A stretch of 64,000 bases of DNA from Utricularia gibba (Eukaryota > Streptophyta > Magnoliopsida > Lamiales > Lentibulariaceae), in contig NEEC01000020.1 of assembly GCA_002189035.1 (NCBI GenBank), positions 434,001-498,000 on the forward strand. The letters are read 5' to 3'. The position numbers were made by a program, and so were the translations under genes. A model generated the notes under the pieces. That model saw only the letters and a program-made list of their open reading frames with translations. It made no database searches and had not been told where the DNA came from. This document shows, piece after piece, positions 1 to 10,167 of this stretch (position 1 is its first letter; the number at the start of each line of letters is the position of its first letter).

Positions 1-474
1 AATGATTAATTTTTTTAATTATAGTATGTAAATGATGAGAATATTTGGATTGAAAATTATTATTATAGATTATAAAGTGTTTATTGAATCCAAAATTATA
101 TGAATTTATTTAAAATTAACTATTCATTTACTTTACTTAATATTATTTAACTTTAATTTTATTGTTACTGATTAAATATTATTCAAAAAAATTAATATAT
201 TTATATTACATTTATTTAAATTCAAGTAAGTTAAAATTTTTTTAGAGCCATTATGTCATTTAAAATATTTAAAATTCAGGTATTTAGAAAATATTGGGAA
301 GTATTTCAAATCCCTAATTTGCAAAATGGGGTGCTTAAATAATTTTTCTTTTACCATCTTCCTCCTCCGGTGCAGGTGTCTGAGTTGCTTGGGGATCTAC
401 CTGTAGGATTGAGATCAAGATCGGGATTCAGCACGGCGTCTTTGGTTTGAGAAAAAGATCTTGTGACCCGAGAA
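1..474. other. AT-rich upstream region of the SFT2 gene
   Basis: Very AT-rich to about 350, then more balanced composition that should hold the promoter and 5' UTR of the SFT2-like gene starting at 475. I see no other gene. Confidence 0.5.
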
Positions 475-1760
475 ATGGAGAGAATGAACCAGGCGTTTGA
501 GAAGATGAAAATGCTGGTGGGTATGGACGTTGAGGAAGAACAGCCCCAACCTGAACCCTCCTTCCTGGATGAGATGAATCGCTCCTGCACTTTGTCGACT
601 ACGCAGGTACTTAAGCCATCTACTCGGCTACGCGATGATTGAAGAATTGGATCTCATTTTGACTTTTTCAAGTTTGATTCTTGCGGCTTTATTGTGGCTT
701 ATTGGTAAGGGTGAGGCAAAACCCTTCTTTTATTTTATCGTTGTTGTCGAGGTGTTACTCTTTTTCCTAATGATCTGACAGAGGCTTTATGGGTTTGCGA
801 TTTGCTTAGCGGCTGGTATAACTTGCACTTTCTTGGTAAGTAAATTTCAGCGGACCCTGAGACAAGGGCCTCTTTTTGATTGATTATGCAGAGAGCATGA
901 TGATGAACTCCTGAAAAAATGTGCATTTAGCATCCGGTTTACCTAATGTGTTTCTTTGTTTTGCTGGAAGTCGATGCTGGTTTTCTTGAATCCAATCAAA
1001 TTTGGGATAACTTTCTCACTTGGAAATCTGCTTGCTCTGGGAAGGTTCGTATTCTGGAGTGGATAATGTAATGTATAGTTTTTCTTAACTGCATGTCATG
1101 CTTGTCTGCATTTCGAGTTAAATCACATCATCAATGCTGTCTAAGCGTCTTGTTCCATGTGAGTTAGTATGTTTCTTTGCAAAACATCAGTTCCACCAGG
1201 GAAAAGAAAAGTGTGTGGAGTGTAGAGGAGAACAAAGTTATTGCCATGAATCAGAAATTATATGCCTTTACATTGTCATTTGTCCGTTGTTTGTAATCTG
1301 TGTTGTGCACGTGAACTCGAACTCTTCATTGCTAATCACATTGTGCTTGTGGCAGCACAGCATTTCTGATAGGGCCCAAAAGACAGTTCACCATGATGCT
1401 TGACCCGATACGGATATATGCCACTGCAATATTTATTTCTAGCATCATACTTGCACTTTTTTGTGCAGTATACGTGAGTTTCTTCTGAAAGTTCTCATCT
1501 TCTTCTTCCCTGATACCCATCATCCAATTTCCTCATTTTCGGAACCAGGTCCATAACAAGCTCTTGACACTTCTCGCTATCTTGATGGAGTTTGGTGCTC
1601 TTATCTGGTATCTCTTTTTCGTATTTACAAAGTTCACCCTTGCCTGCTTCATCTCTGTCATTTTCTTCTTTCCATGTACAGGTACAGCTTAAGCTACATT
1701 CCATTTGCAAGGTCATTGGTTTCGAAAATCTTGTTCAAGTGCTTCGATTCCGAGTTCTAA
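475..1760 (+). CDS. SFT2: SFT2-like vesicle transport membrane protein
   Basis: Six exons (475-606, 782-835, 971-1044, 1356-1473, 1549-1607, 1682-1760) give 171 residues in one frame with GT-AG borders throughout. The family (Got1/Sft2) consists of small four-helix membrane proteins that help vesicles fuse with the Golgi, known from yeast Sft2. The N-terminus MERMNQAFEKMKMLVGMDVE followed by an acidic stretch matches plant SFT2 proteins. Residues about 45-165 form four hydrophobic segments, including RLYGFAICLAAG in the first and LTLLAILMEFGALIWYSLSY in the last, with the conserved loop LIGPKRQFTMMLDPIRIYAT between helices 2 and 3. Length is normal for the family. The start was chosen because it opens the conserved MNQAFEK block. 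The substrate in plants is inferred only from the yeast role. Confidence 0.93.
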
Positions 1761-2188
1761 AGTGATGTTCTTGAAAAATTATCTTTTCTGAGTTTGTAAT
1801 GATATCTCTTCATGGAGGCATCCTAACTCTTCATTTCAGTTTTGAATAGTCTCACCTTATCAGTCGGACTCGAGTGTCACACCTCCGGTTTTTGAAGATT
1901 TCAAGGAATGATTTTGTTAGAAATGAGAATGAATAGATATAGAGGATAGCAGAAGATAGCTTTGAAATAAATTCAGAGGTTAAGTACGGTTTAGATTCCT
2001 TTAGAACAAGGTGATGTCCAGTTTCTCTTATTACAAAGATGTCATCTTTCGTAAATTCTGGTCTTCATGCACTTTGAGTTATGGAAGTTGGTGAATGAAT
2101 TCATAAGGGAGAGAAAAGTGGGGCATGGGACTGACTACACTTTTAGTAATGATATTCTTTTAGTTCATCATCCTATAGAGTGTCGATG

Positions 2189-2275
2189 TTGTTTGTGACG
2201 AAGAAAGATGGAACTATGTGATTGTTTGTTGACTATAGAGAACTAAATTGGATGACAATGAAGAAACGATATCTA
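2189..2275 (+). mobile_element. Relic of a Ty3/Gypsy reverse transcriptase
   Basis: The plus-strand frame from 2189 reads LFVTKKDGTM, then a TGA at 2219-2221, then LFVDYRELNWMT and MKKRY. This is the conserved Ty3/Gypsy reverse transcriptase block normally ending in DYRELN. The stop sits where an arginine codon (CGA or AGA) is normal. No LTRs, integrase or protease were found nearby, so this is a short degenerate fragment. Flanking bases from about 1860 to 2300 may belong to the same insertion, but I cannot prove it. Confidence 0.7.
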
Positions 2276-3887
2276 ATAACTCACACAAAGGGCCTCTCAA
2301 CTATAGTTGGGCACCAGTAATAATTACCCATTAGATCTATCTTGAATCACGAGTTGACTCGTATTATTATACAATTTATATATCTTAATATGAATTGAGC
2401 TTAATTTATAAATTTTGGGCTCAATTAATTAGATTGTCTAAATCATTTAATAAAAAACATATTTTTGTTATTATTGAACTACGTTTAATATTCAATTTAT
2501 TTAACTAACAAGTTCATTCATAACTATGTACTATAGACCTGTTTTACACCTGTTTTTTACGATTGCGGTAATAGGGGTTCATTACAAGTAAATCTAACGG
2601 ATATTTGAGTTGACCCGTATTCATGTCCACCTCTAACTCTCAATATCAAATCCAAAAATAGTACTCCATATTGTGTTTAGCTAAAGCATGAGCTAAGCTA
2701 ATAGTTCAAATTGAAAAATATTACTAGATTTTGTTTTCAAAGTTACGTTTAAAATTTAGATTTGACCTTATCACATCCTTTATGTTAGATTCATGCATTA
2801 GTCACAAAGATCTTTACATGAATCTTCGATTTTTTTTTTGTTTTACATAATAATCTTGAATCTTGACCACAAAGATATTGAAGTTGATTTGGTAAACTTC
2901 GGGACTAGGGATATGTTTATTCAGTAGTTAAAGTAATGGGATTTCCACCATAAGAAAATCTTAAAAAAATGGATTGCAATGTTATACCGTACACGCATTA
3001 AATTAATTTAGTATACTTTTATTAGTATATCAAAATCAAATATCTCATATGGCATTGACCCTAGCTAGCCATTATCCAAGTCTAATTTCCAGGAAACATC
3101 CTCCTCTAGCATCCCCACCACATGTCCATATCGACTCGACTCATGTACAATATAGTATAATCCTACTAACACCCTCATCACTTAAATTAATATTCTTTGT
3201 TTTGAATTGTGCAGATACAATGACTCTTAGTATAAACCAAACAATTAATAGATTGTGAGTGGTAATATAAGTTAGAAACACTTTCCTTATATGATATTGT
3301 TCGCTTCGAACATTTAATATTAATGATTTTATATTATTTTTTTTCTAAAAAAAATGTTATTATACAAAATTAGAAAATTACATATATTTAAATATATGTT
3401 TTATTTTATTCATAACTATTATAAGATATCAACATCAAATCCCTAATTTTACATTTTTCCCATGAGCACTTTCACTACTTAATAGATGAACACAATGACT
3501 TTAAATCATAATTCATGTATATCATCTATATGAGATGAATTTGAGTGGGTTTTGGTTTCAGTTTCGGTTCGAGTTGGGTTTGGGACTTACAACAACATTA
3601 TTTTCCATTCTCTAATCCCTTTAATGATGAATTGCAACTAAGAGCATCAACCTTTCAACCAAGATATGATTCAGTGGAGCTTCTGTTTCATGTGGTCTTG
3701 GAATGTATGAGTGATGATGCAAGAAGTTGCAGCAAGTGGGCGGTTCCCTTCTTCAACCTTTTTCTGATCATTGACTTTCTCTCTCTCCCCCGGCTATGGC
3801 TTCCGCCTTTTCTCCCTGTTTAAATAATGGCACTGGTCTTCCACTTCTTCCCCAGCCGCCCACTTCCTTTCCTGCATCGTCTTCTTC

Positions 3888-3893
3888 ATGTGA
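3888..3893 (+). promoter_or_regulatory. Possible second minimal uORF (ATGTGA)
   Basis: An ATG followed at once by TGA, 222 bases before the NIP5;1 start codon. It can act only if transcription starts upstream of it, which the sequence does not settle. A longer reading frame opening at 3796 would overlap the NIP5;1 start, which argues that transcription begins downstream of 3796. Confidence 0.3.
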
Positions 3894-4030
3894 GCTGTCC
3901 CCGACCCCGACCGACCGGAAAGCCCTTCTCTTTAGATTCCACCGGCTGTTGAGCGGATCCCCGTTTCTCCACTCTGGGTATCTCGGATTTCCGTATTCCG
4001 TGACGCGATCGCAAAAAAAACCCGGCTGGT

Positions 4031-4036
4031 ATGTAA
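4031..4036 (+). promoter_or_regulatory. Minimal uORF ATGTAA in the NIP5;1 5' UTR
   Basis: ATG followed directly by TAA, 78 bases upstream of the NIP5;1 start at 4115, with no other ATG in between. In Arabidopsis NIP5;1 an AUGUAA in the 5' UTR stalls ribosomes and triggers mRNA decay when boron is high. The same hexamer in the same setting here suggests the control is conserved. Position and sequence are seen directly; the function is inferred from the Arabidopsis gene. Confidence 0.7.
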
Positions 4037-4114
4037 TTTGCGCCTCTCCCGGATCGGAGCTCTTTCGGAAAAAGAACAAAAAAAGATTTTTTCCGGGGAC
4101 GTTGAGGCCGGGGA

Positions 4115-5630
4115 ATGGGGGATTTCGAAGCGGGGACGCCGGGGACACCCGGTACGCCGGCGCCGTTGATGGTAGGGAGGGCGAGCATCGATTCGATGTC
4201 GTATGAGCGGAAGTCGATGCCGCGGTGCCGCTGCCTGCCCGTCGACGCGCCGTCGTGGGGGACGCCAAATACGTGTCTCACCGATTTCGGCGTCCCGGAC
4301 GTTTCCCTCACCCGCAAGGTCAGTCAGTCAGTCCGCCTTCTCTTTTGATCGGAATTTCCGATGCTGGTTTTTTTTTTTCATTATTTTAATTTTTTTTATC
4401 GAATTAAAAAAGGTCAATGCCTATGTATACATTATTTTAAAAAAATTTTGAGTAGAAAAATCTTTTTTATGAATAAATTTTAAACCATTTTAATTAAATT
4501 TATAATATTATTTTTTAAAATTATTAATTATTTTACAAATAAATGGGAAAAGTTGCTATTTTTGTAACAAAGACTCATCTAATCTTGTGATAGATTCTCC
4601 TTAAAGAATGCGTACAGCCAAAGCAAAAAATAATAATAATTATTATATTAATTAAAAAAGGAGAATTTACCGAAAATTTCATAATATAATTAATTGTAAT
4701 TTAATTATTTGAAGTGTTTATTAAAATAAATTAATTCCTGGTAATGATGAATTGCAGCTTGGGGCGGAGTTCGTGGGGACGTTCATCTTGATCTTCTGCG
4801 CCACCGCGGGACCCATCGTGAACCAGAAGTACGACGGCGCCGAGAGTCTGCTCGGAAACGCAGCTTGCGCCGGCCTGGCGGTGATGATCGTGATACTTTC
4901 AACCGGCCACATTTCGGGCGCTCATCTGAACCCATCGGTCACCATCGCGTTCGCCGCCCTCCGCCACTTTCCCTGGGTCCACGTTCCGGCGTACATCGCC
5001 GCCCAGGTCTCCGCCTCCATCTGCGCTTCCTTCGCTCTCAAGGGATGCTTCAACCCCTTCCTCGGCGGCGGCGTTACTGTCCCCAGTGTCCCCACCGGCC
5101 AAGCTTTCGCCCTTGAGTTCGTCGTCACTTTCATTCTCCTCTTCGTCGTCACCGCCGTCGCCACTGATACTCGCGCGGTAACTACACCTCCACTCACTCC
5201 TCATCCACCAGAAATTAATCGGAACGGCGTTTGCTTTCCTTTTTAGGTCGGAGAACTCGCCGGAATCGCCGTCGGTGCCACTGTTTTGCTTAACATCCTT
5301 GTTGCCGGGTAATTCTAATTCTAATTAATTTAATTTTTTAAATTTTAATACATTTTTTTTATCGATTCTTTAATAAACATTAATTGGAAATTATTTTGAG
5401 TATTTAAATTCCTATATAATAATTCTAACTGGTTTCAGTACTTCTACTGGTGCGTCTATGAACCCCGTACGGACACTGGGGCCGGCGATTGCCACCGGAA
5501 ACTACAAGTCCTTGTGGATATATTTCGTCGCCCCGACTCTGGGAGCCGTCTCCGGGCCGCCGTGTACACCCTCGTCAAGCTTCGTGGAGACGACGACGTG
5601 GAAACCCGAAGCCGGAGGATCCGTCGCTAG
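4115..5630 (+). CDS. NIP5;1: NIP5;1-type aquaporin, boric-acid channel (one-base frameshift in last exon)
   Basis: Exons 4115-4318, 4758-5177, 5247-5308 and 5439-5630 encode about 292 residues. NIP5;1 is the plasma-membrane boric-acid importer of roots. The N-terminus carries the TPGTPGTP repeat, known in Arabidopsis to direct polar placement. The two pore motifs are NPS ([11 protein letters not shown]) and NPV ([12 protein letters not shown]), the pair typical of NIP5;1 rather than NIP6;1 (NPA/NPV). The body [38 protein letters not shown] and [15 protein letters not shown] is nearly that of known NIP5;1. In the last exon the frame breaks at 5554-5556, where GGG should be GGGG. Restoring one G gives [12 protein letters not shown] and a stop at 5628-5630, as in orthologs; as written the frame runs on to 5898 with unrelated residues. 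This is probably a sequence error. A minimal uORF lies upstream. Confidence 0.92.
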
Positions 5631-5984
5631 TCTCCGGCTCAACGGCGCTGCTACTCCGGCGTCACCAGATCTCCGAATAATGGCCGAGGGCGATGCCGCC
5701 GTTCCGCCTCGTGTGCGATGGTCGAATAACGGGGACTGGGACGATGGATGCTTCCATGCACCTCGTCCCTTGTGCACTCCTAGTGAAGGAGACCCGTGTG
5801 TGGTATTTGGATTCATTTGTTGTGTTACATTTGGTGTCCTGGCTCTGTGTATTGTGGTAGTTGAACTTTTGTATCAATATAGCTTTGCATATTGTTAACC
5901 CAATTCAACTAATGTGGGATTCACAATATTGAAATTAAGGATAGGACGAACATACATAATATTAAATAAATACAAAAAACATGA

Positions 5985-6418
5985 ATCGTATTATAAAAGA
6001 TTAGATTCAATTAATTATTAGTGATTTATACAATCTTATATAATTAATCATATCATATTAATTTATCAACATAAGATTATTTGATTTAATATTTAACCTC
6101 TTTCTTCAATTAAGACTTGTGTTCTTTTATTATAATTAGTATTAGGATCATAAGTAGATCAAAAGAATCTAAACTATTTAAATCGTGCAGTAAGATAAAT
6201 ATTATAATACCATTTTGAAATTAATGATCTGATAAATGAGGTGAGTGCACATGTTAAACCCAAATAAATAAGAAAATAAATTATATTAAAAAAGATTAAA
6301 TCTATTCAATTATTAGTAATCTACAATTTTATATATACTTAATTATATCATATTAATTTCTAATGTGAGATTATTTGCTTTAATACATAATCCAATCTCA
6401 ATTAAATGATAATCTCAA
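5985..6418. repeat. Diverged direct repeat, two copies of about 130 bp
   Basis: Segments beginning near 5985 and 6278 align along about 130 bp. Both share AAAGATTA, TTCAATTA, TTATTAGT, TATCATATTAATTT and GATTATTTG in the same order. The copies are about 290 bp apart. Neither has open reading frames or clear terminal repeats. Confidence 0.55.
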
Positions 6419-6560
6419 TCCGAACCCCTCTAAATGTATAGAGTGTTTGGTTGGACACGATTGATGATATGCTAATAGATCCAACCTAAATCGAATTGCA
6501 ACCTCAATCCGAACATCTCAAAAATTTATGAAACATTTGGTTGCACATGATTAACGATTC
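6410..6560. repeat. Short direct repeat, two copies of about 55 bp
   Basis: The segments near 6413-6467 and 6503-6559 share CTCAATCCGAAC, then TTTGGTTG followed by CACGATTGATGAT in one copy and CACATGATTAACGAT in the other. This is an old tandem duplication with a period of about 90 bp. Confidence 0.5.
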
Positions 6561-7498
6561 AATTGAACCATTATATTAACATATTTATCGATATTTATTA
6601 ATTCAACTCAGCCAATGTCAAGTTGACAATCCAATCATAATCTAAACGTCATCAAAATAGATACCGTTGGTTGTCGTCTTCCGTACATCTAGTAATGAGA
6701 TATAACCAAGATGTGATGAACATTTGGGAGGTCATCATCCACCCCCACCCCCACCTTGTGTAGTTTGGGACCATTTTCGGCTAGCAAACATGCAATAGAA
6801 CACAACAAAACTTATCTTGCAAAGTCGAATCGTGTCGAAAACGATTCGTCATAATCGAAAATTGATCAAAGCATAGATTTTTAAGTAAAGATGTGTTTGA
6901 TAGTTTGTTTTTAGTAATTTTAATAATTTTTTGATTTTAGTAAAATCTATTTAATAAACAGTATATATTATTTACAAATAGCATTTAATTTTAAATAAAT
7001 ATAGCTAAGGTTGTTGAGGGGCGGTGGTTGGCTAGGAGGCTGATTGTGGGATCAGATGTCCCCAAAAATTGATTTGTGTTTGATTTTGATTGTGGGATCA
7101 ATAAAACATAAGTTAGTTGTGATACTTTTTAAAAATAATAATAAATGATTTAGTTTTTTTAAAATGTTAATAATTCGTATTTGATAATAAAACTATTTTG
7201 AGTTATTTTTTTAACAAAATTTCCTTATATTTGGCGTGATGAAATAATGAAAATTTCTTTTGAATTTCTGTTTTTTTAATGATTATTAAATTTATTATCC
7301 TCATATGAAAAAAAAATAATTTAATGAACACTTTAATGAGCACTTGGGTTACCGGGAGGTTGATGGATGGGTTGTGGGATCCCGGAATTAAATGCACCTT
7401 TGGAAGGTTGGTTGATATGAGATCAACCACAACGATGAATTCCGACCCATTCCTCACCTGAATTTGCTCTCCTCGATTCTTCCGCCGCGGACACTACG

Positions 7499-8764
7499 AT
7501 GGAAATGAAGCCGCACCTACCAGTCGCCACTCGCTTCTCTTTCTTCCTATCCAGAAGACTCACCGCCGCAGGCTGCCGCCGCGACGGCACGGTGAACCGC
7601 GGCCTCCTCCACTTTTTCGACTCCTATCTGACCTCGCCGGCGTCCGCCACGCCTCGGAACGGCGTCAGGACCGCCGATTTCACTGTCGATGAGGCGCGGA
7701 AACTCTGGTTCAGGATCTTCGTCCCCACGGAGGCGGATCGCGAACGCCTCCCCGTCCTGGTGTTCTTCCACGGCGGAGGATTCGTGTACATGTCCGCCGA
7801 TTTCAAGTACTACGACGGAGTGTGCCGTCGTTTCGCTCGCAAGATCCCGGCGATTGTGGTGTCCGTGAACTACCGCCTTGCCCCCGAGCACAGGTACCCG
7901 CGCAGTACGACGACGGGTTCGACGTGCTGAAATATCTCGATCAGCGACGCGACGTTCTTCCAGAATACGCGGATTTGTCTAACTGCTTCCTCTCCGGAGA
8001 TAGCGCCGGTGCTAACCTCGCGCACCACGTGGTTAAGCGCTTCTGCGAGTCCACCGGATTCTCACGCCTACAGGCAAATCTCTCTCTCTCTCTCTCTCTC
8101 TCGGAAGTCTAATTATTATTATTTTTTTATATACAGCACATTAAATATTCTAACTGTAATTATATATATACTTTAATCTAGAAATTTAATGAAAAACCAG
8201 ATTAAAGAATAAAAAATAACCTTGCTTGTATTAATTTTATATAAACCTTAAAATAATTTTATTGTTTAATTTATTTATAATTTTGAATTGAATCGGATTC
8301 ATTTTATTTTAAAATATTATAAAATTATTGAATCATTTTGACAGATCAAGGGATTGATCTCAATCCAACCCTTCTTCGGCGGCGAAGAGAGGACCAAATC
8401 GGAGATCGAGCTGGCGGAGGTGGACCCCCTGCTCTCCATAGAGAAGACGGACTGGATGTGGCGGGCGGTGCTCCCCGACTCCGACCGCGACCACGAATCG
8501 ATAAACGTGAGCGGCCCCCGGGCGGCGGACATCTCGCGCCTGCAGAGCTTCCCCCCGACCCTGGTCGTGATCGGCGGCTTCGACACCCTCAAGGATTGGC
8601 AGCGGCGGTACTACGAGTGGCTCAAGAACTCCGGCAAGGAGGCGCAGCTCCTGGAGTACCCCAACATGGTCCACGCCTTCTACGTGTTCCCGGAGCTGCC
8701 GGAGTCCTCCCAACTCATCGCAGAGGTGAAGGACTTCATTGGGCTACGCTTCTCCAAGGCCTGA
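7499..8764 (+). CDS. Plant class I carboxylesterase (CXE family; one-base frameshift in exon 1)
   Basis: Exons 7499-8073 and 8345-8764 give about 331 residues once one base is restored. It is an alpha/beta hydrolase of the plant carboxylesterase family, related to gibberellin receptor GID1 and to 2-hydroxyisoflavanone dehydratases, closest in feel to the CXE18 type. The oxyanion-hole motif FFHGGGFVY, the nucleophile elbow GDSAGAN, the acid region [17 protein letters not shown] and the histidine in [12 protein letters not shown] are all present, so it should be an active esterase. The substrate is unknown. At 7897-7899 the run CCC breaks the frame; CCCC would read [20 protein letters not shown] as in relatives. 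The intron (8074-8344) starts with GC rather than GT and ends with AG, and the alternative GT donor further on would add low-complexity residues. Confidence 0.88.
8079..8102 (+). repeat. (CT)n microsatellite in the carboxylesterase intron
   Basis: About twelve CT units lie immediately after the GC donor of the only intron. Confidence 0.9.
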
Positions 8765-10167
8765 GTAGGCGTAGCATGTGTTGGTTGCGTCGGTCCCCCC
8801 TTTCCCCTCCATTTAAACCAGTGTCGGGAAGGTGTGTTATTTGAAAACGATAAAGGCGTAACATTTCGCTTCTGCTGTCACTATCATTGTTTTAAATGAA
8901 AAAAAATATTCCCATCACATATTAGTGAAATTATCGAGAAATAAAAATAATAGTAAAAATTCTCTCAAAATTTTGTGTTTTGGTTAAAATCTGAAATTCA
9001 AAATCTTTTCGAAGTGAAAACATTGTTATTAAAATTCATTGAAGTGATTTTGTCTAATTTTTTTTTTCTAAAGTTAAATCTTTATATATTATTTTGAAAA
9101 AATAGATATTTAGATTTCAGGATTAGCTTAGAAAACTATAAAATTATTTATTTATTAAATAAAAATTATTCTATAAACTTCTTACATAATCTAAAAATAT
9201 ATTTATTCTTTTGCATTAAACTATAATAACGATTTAATTTACTATTTTTCATTCACATGTGATGTAATTTACTAAAATTTGCAATATATTTATTCTTTTC
9301 CATATCAAAAAAATTTTATAATTTGAAAATTGACTGTATTTATAAAATTTTAAAATTAGTTCTATTCTATTGAATATTATAAACAAATTAAAAACTTAGA
9401 ATCCACCCATAGAAATATAAATGGTTTTAATATTTAGAAACGGTAATCATATTATATTATACATGAATAATTACATTTACGTAAATAATTTTTTAATTTT
9501 CAAATCCAAATTTTAATACAAACCTTCGTAATTAAAACAAAGTTAACTGAGATTAAACAGATTATATCCTGTTAATTATTTAAATAACACAATTTTAACG
9601 TCGTTTTATAACAATATATTTATATTTTATTCTTAATAAATTTTGAATTTTTTGAATCAAAATATTAAATTTAGAGGCAGCAGCAAAAATACCAGTAATT
9701 TATAAACTTTGATAAAAAAGGAAAAAAAACACGCGCATAGTGAAAATTGCGCAAACGGTCTTCTGGAGGTCGCTTCCACTCAACGGAGGTCCGAAAGCGT
9801 ACAAAAGATTGCAGCTTTCAGTGGAGTCACCGAGCTTCTACTTCCTTGTCGTTTTTCCCCCAGCGGAAATCTATTTCCGGCCACTGCTCTCCGGGCGAAG
9901 TCTGCTTGCTAATTGGCGCCACGCATTTTGAGAGTAGACGTCCCGTGAAGGGATGACATCTCTTTAGTTGGAGCCGTTGGGGTTGTGGGGTTCTGAAGAA
10001 TCCCTCAGTGACGATTGCAGATCTGCATTTTTTTTTTCTGGTTGGGTTTATTTGTTTCTGCTTTTTGAGTGGTTGTGATCGTGGTGCGGTTCTTGGGGGT
10101 TCTGATTGGTTTTGGAAATGCATTGTTCTGTTCTCTGCTGGTTTTAGGGTGGTTTGCGTTTAGTTGA
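8765..10167. other. Intergenic region and SPK1 5' UTR
   Basis: Very AT-rich from 8880 to 9700 with nothing recognised. From about 9730 the composition becomes balanced and is probably the SPK1 promoter and 5' UTR. Small ORFs at 9709-9956 have no recognisable features. Confidence 0.5.

Larger units (their letters stand above)
1761..4030. other. Intergenic region between SFT2 and NIP5;1
   Basis: AT-rich. It holds a decayed retrotransposon scrap (listed separately), the SFT2 3' UTR at its left end and, from about 3780, a pyrimidine-rich GC-richer segment that is probably the NIP5;1 promoter and 5' UTR. The short ORF near 3049-3258 shows no recognisable domain and is probably chance. Confidence 0.5.
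5631..7498. other. AT-rich intergenic region with local direct repeats
   Basis: No gene is supported here. It contains two sets of diverged direct repeats (listed separately), a short run of CCCCCA units near 6740, and at the right end the carboxylesterase promoter. Confidence 0.5.

Noticed and set aside
3796-4206. A 136-codon plus-strand ORF upstream of and overlapping the NIP5;1 start
   Set aside because: It has no recognisable domain and contradicts the well-supported start at 4115. It is probably not translated, or lies partly upstream of the transcript.
3768-4268. Long ORFs on the minus strand and in other frames over the NIP5;1 first exon
   Set aside because: They are GC-rich shadows of the first exon and leader, with no domain and no family match.
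5458-5898. C-terminal extension of NIP5;1 to 5898 as read without correction
   Set aside because: The residues after SG are unlike any aquaporin, while one added G gives the conserved helix and a stop at 5630.
8338-8844. 168-codon ORF overlapping carboxylesterase exon 2
   Set aside because: It is out of frame with the clear esterase sequence and is an artefact of high GC at third positions.
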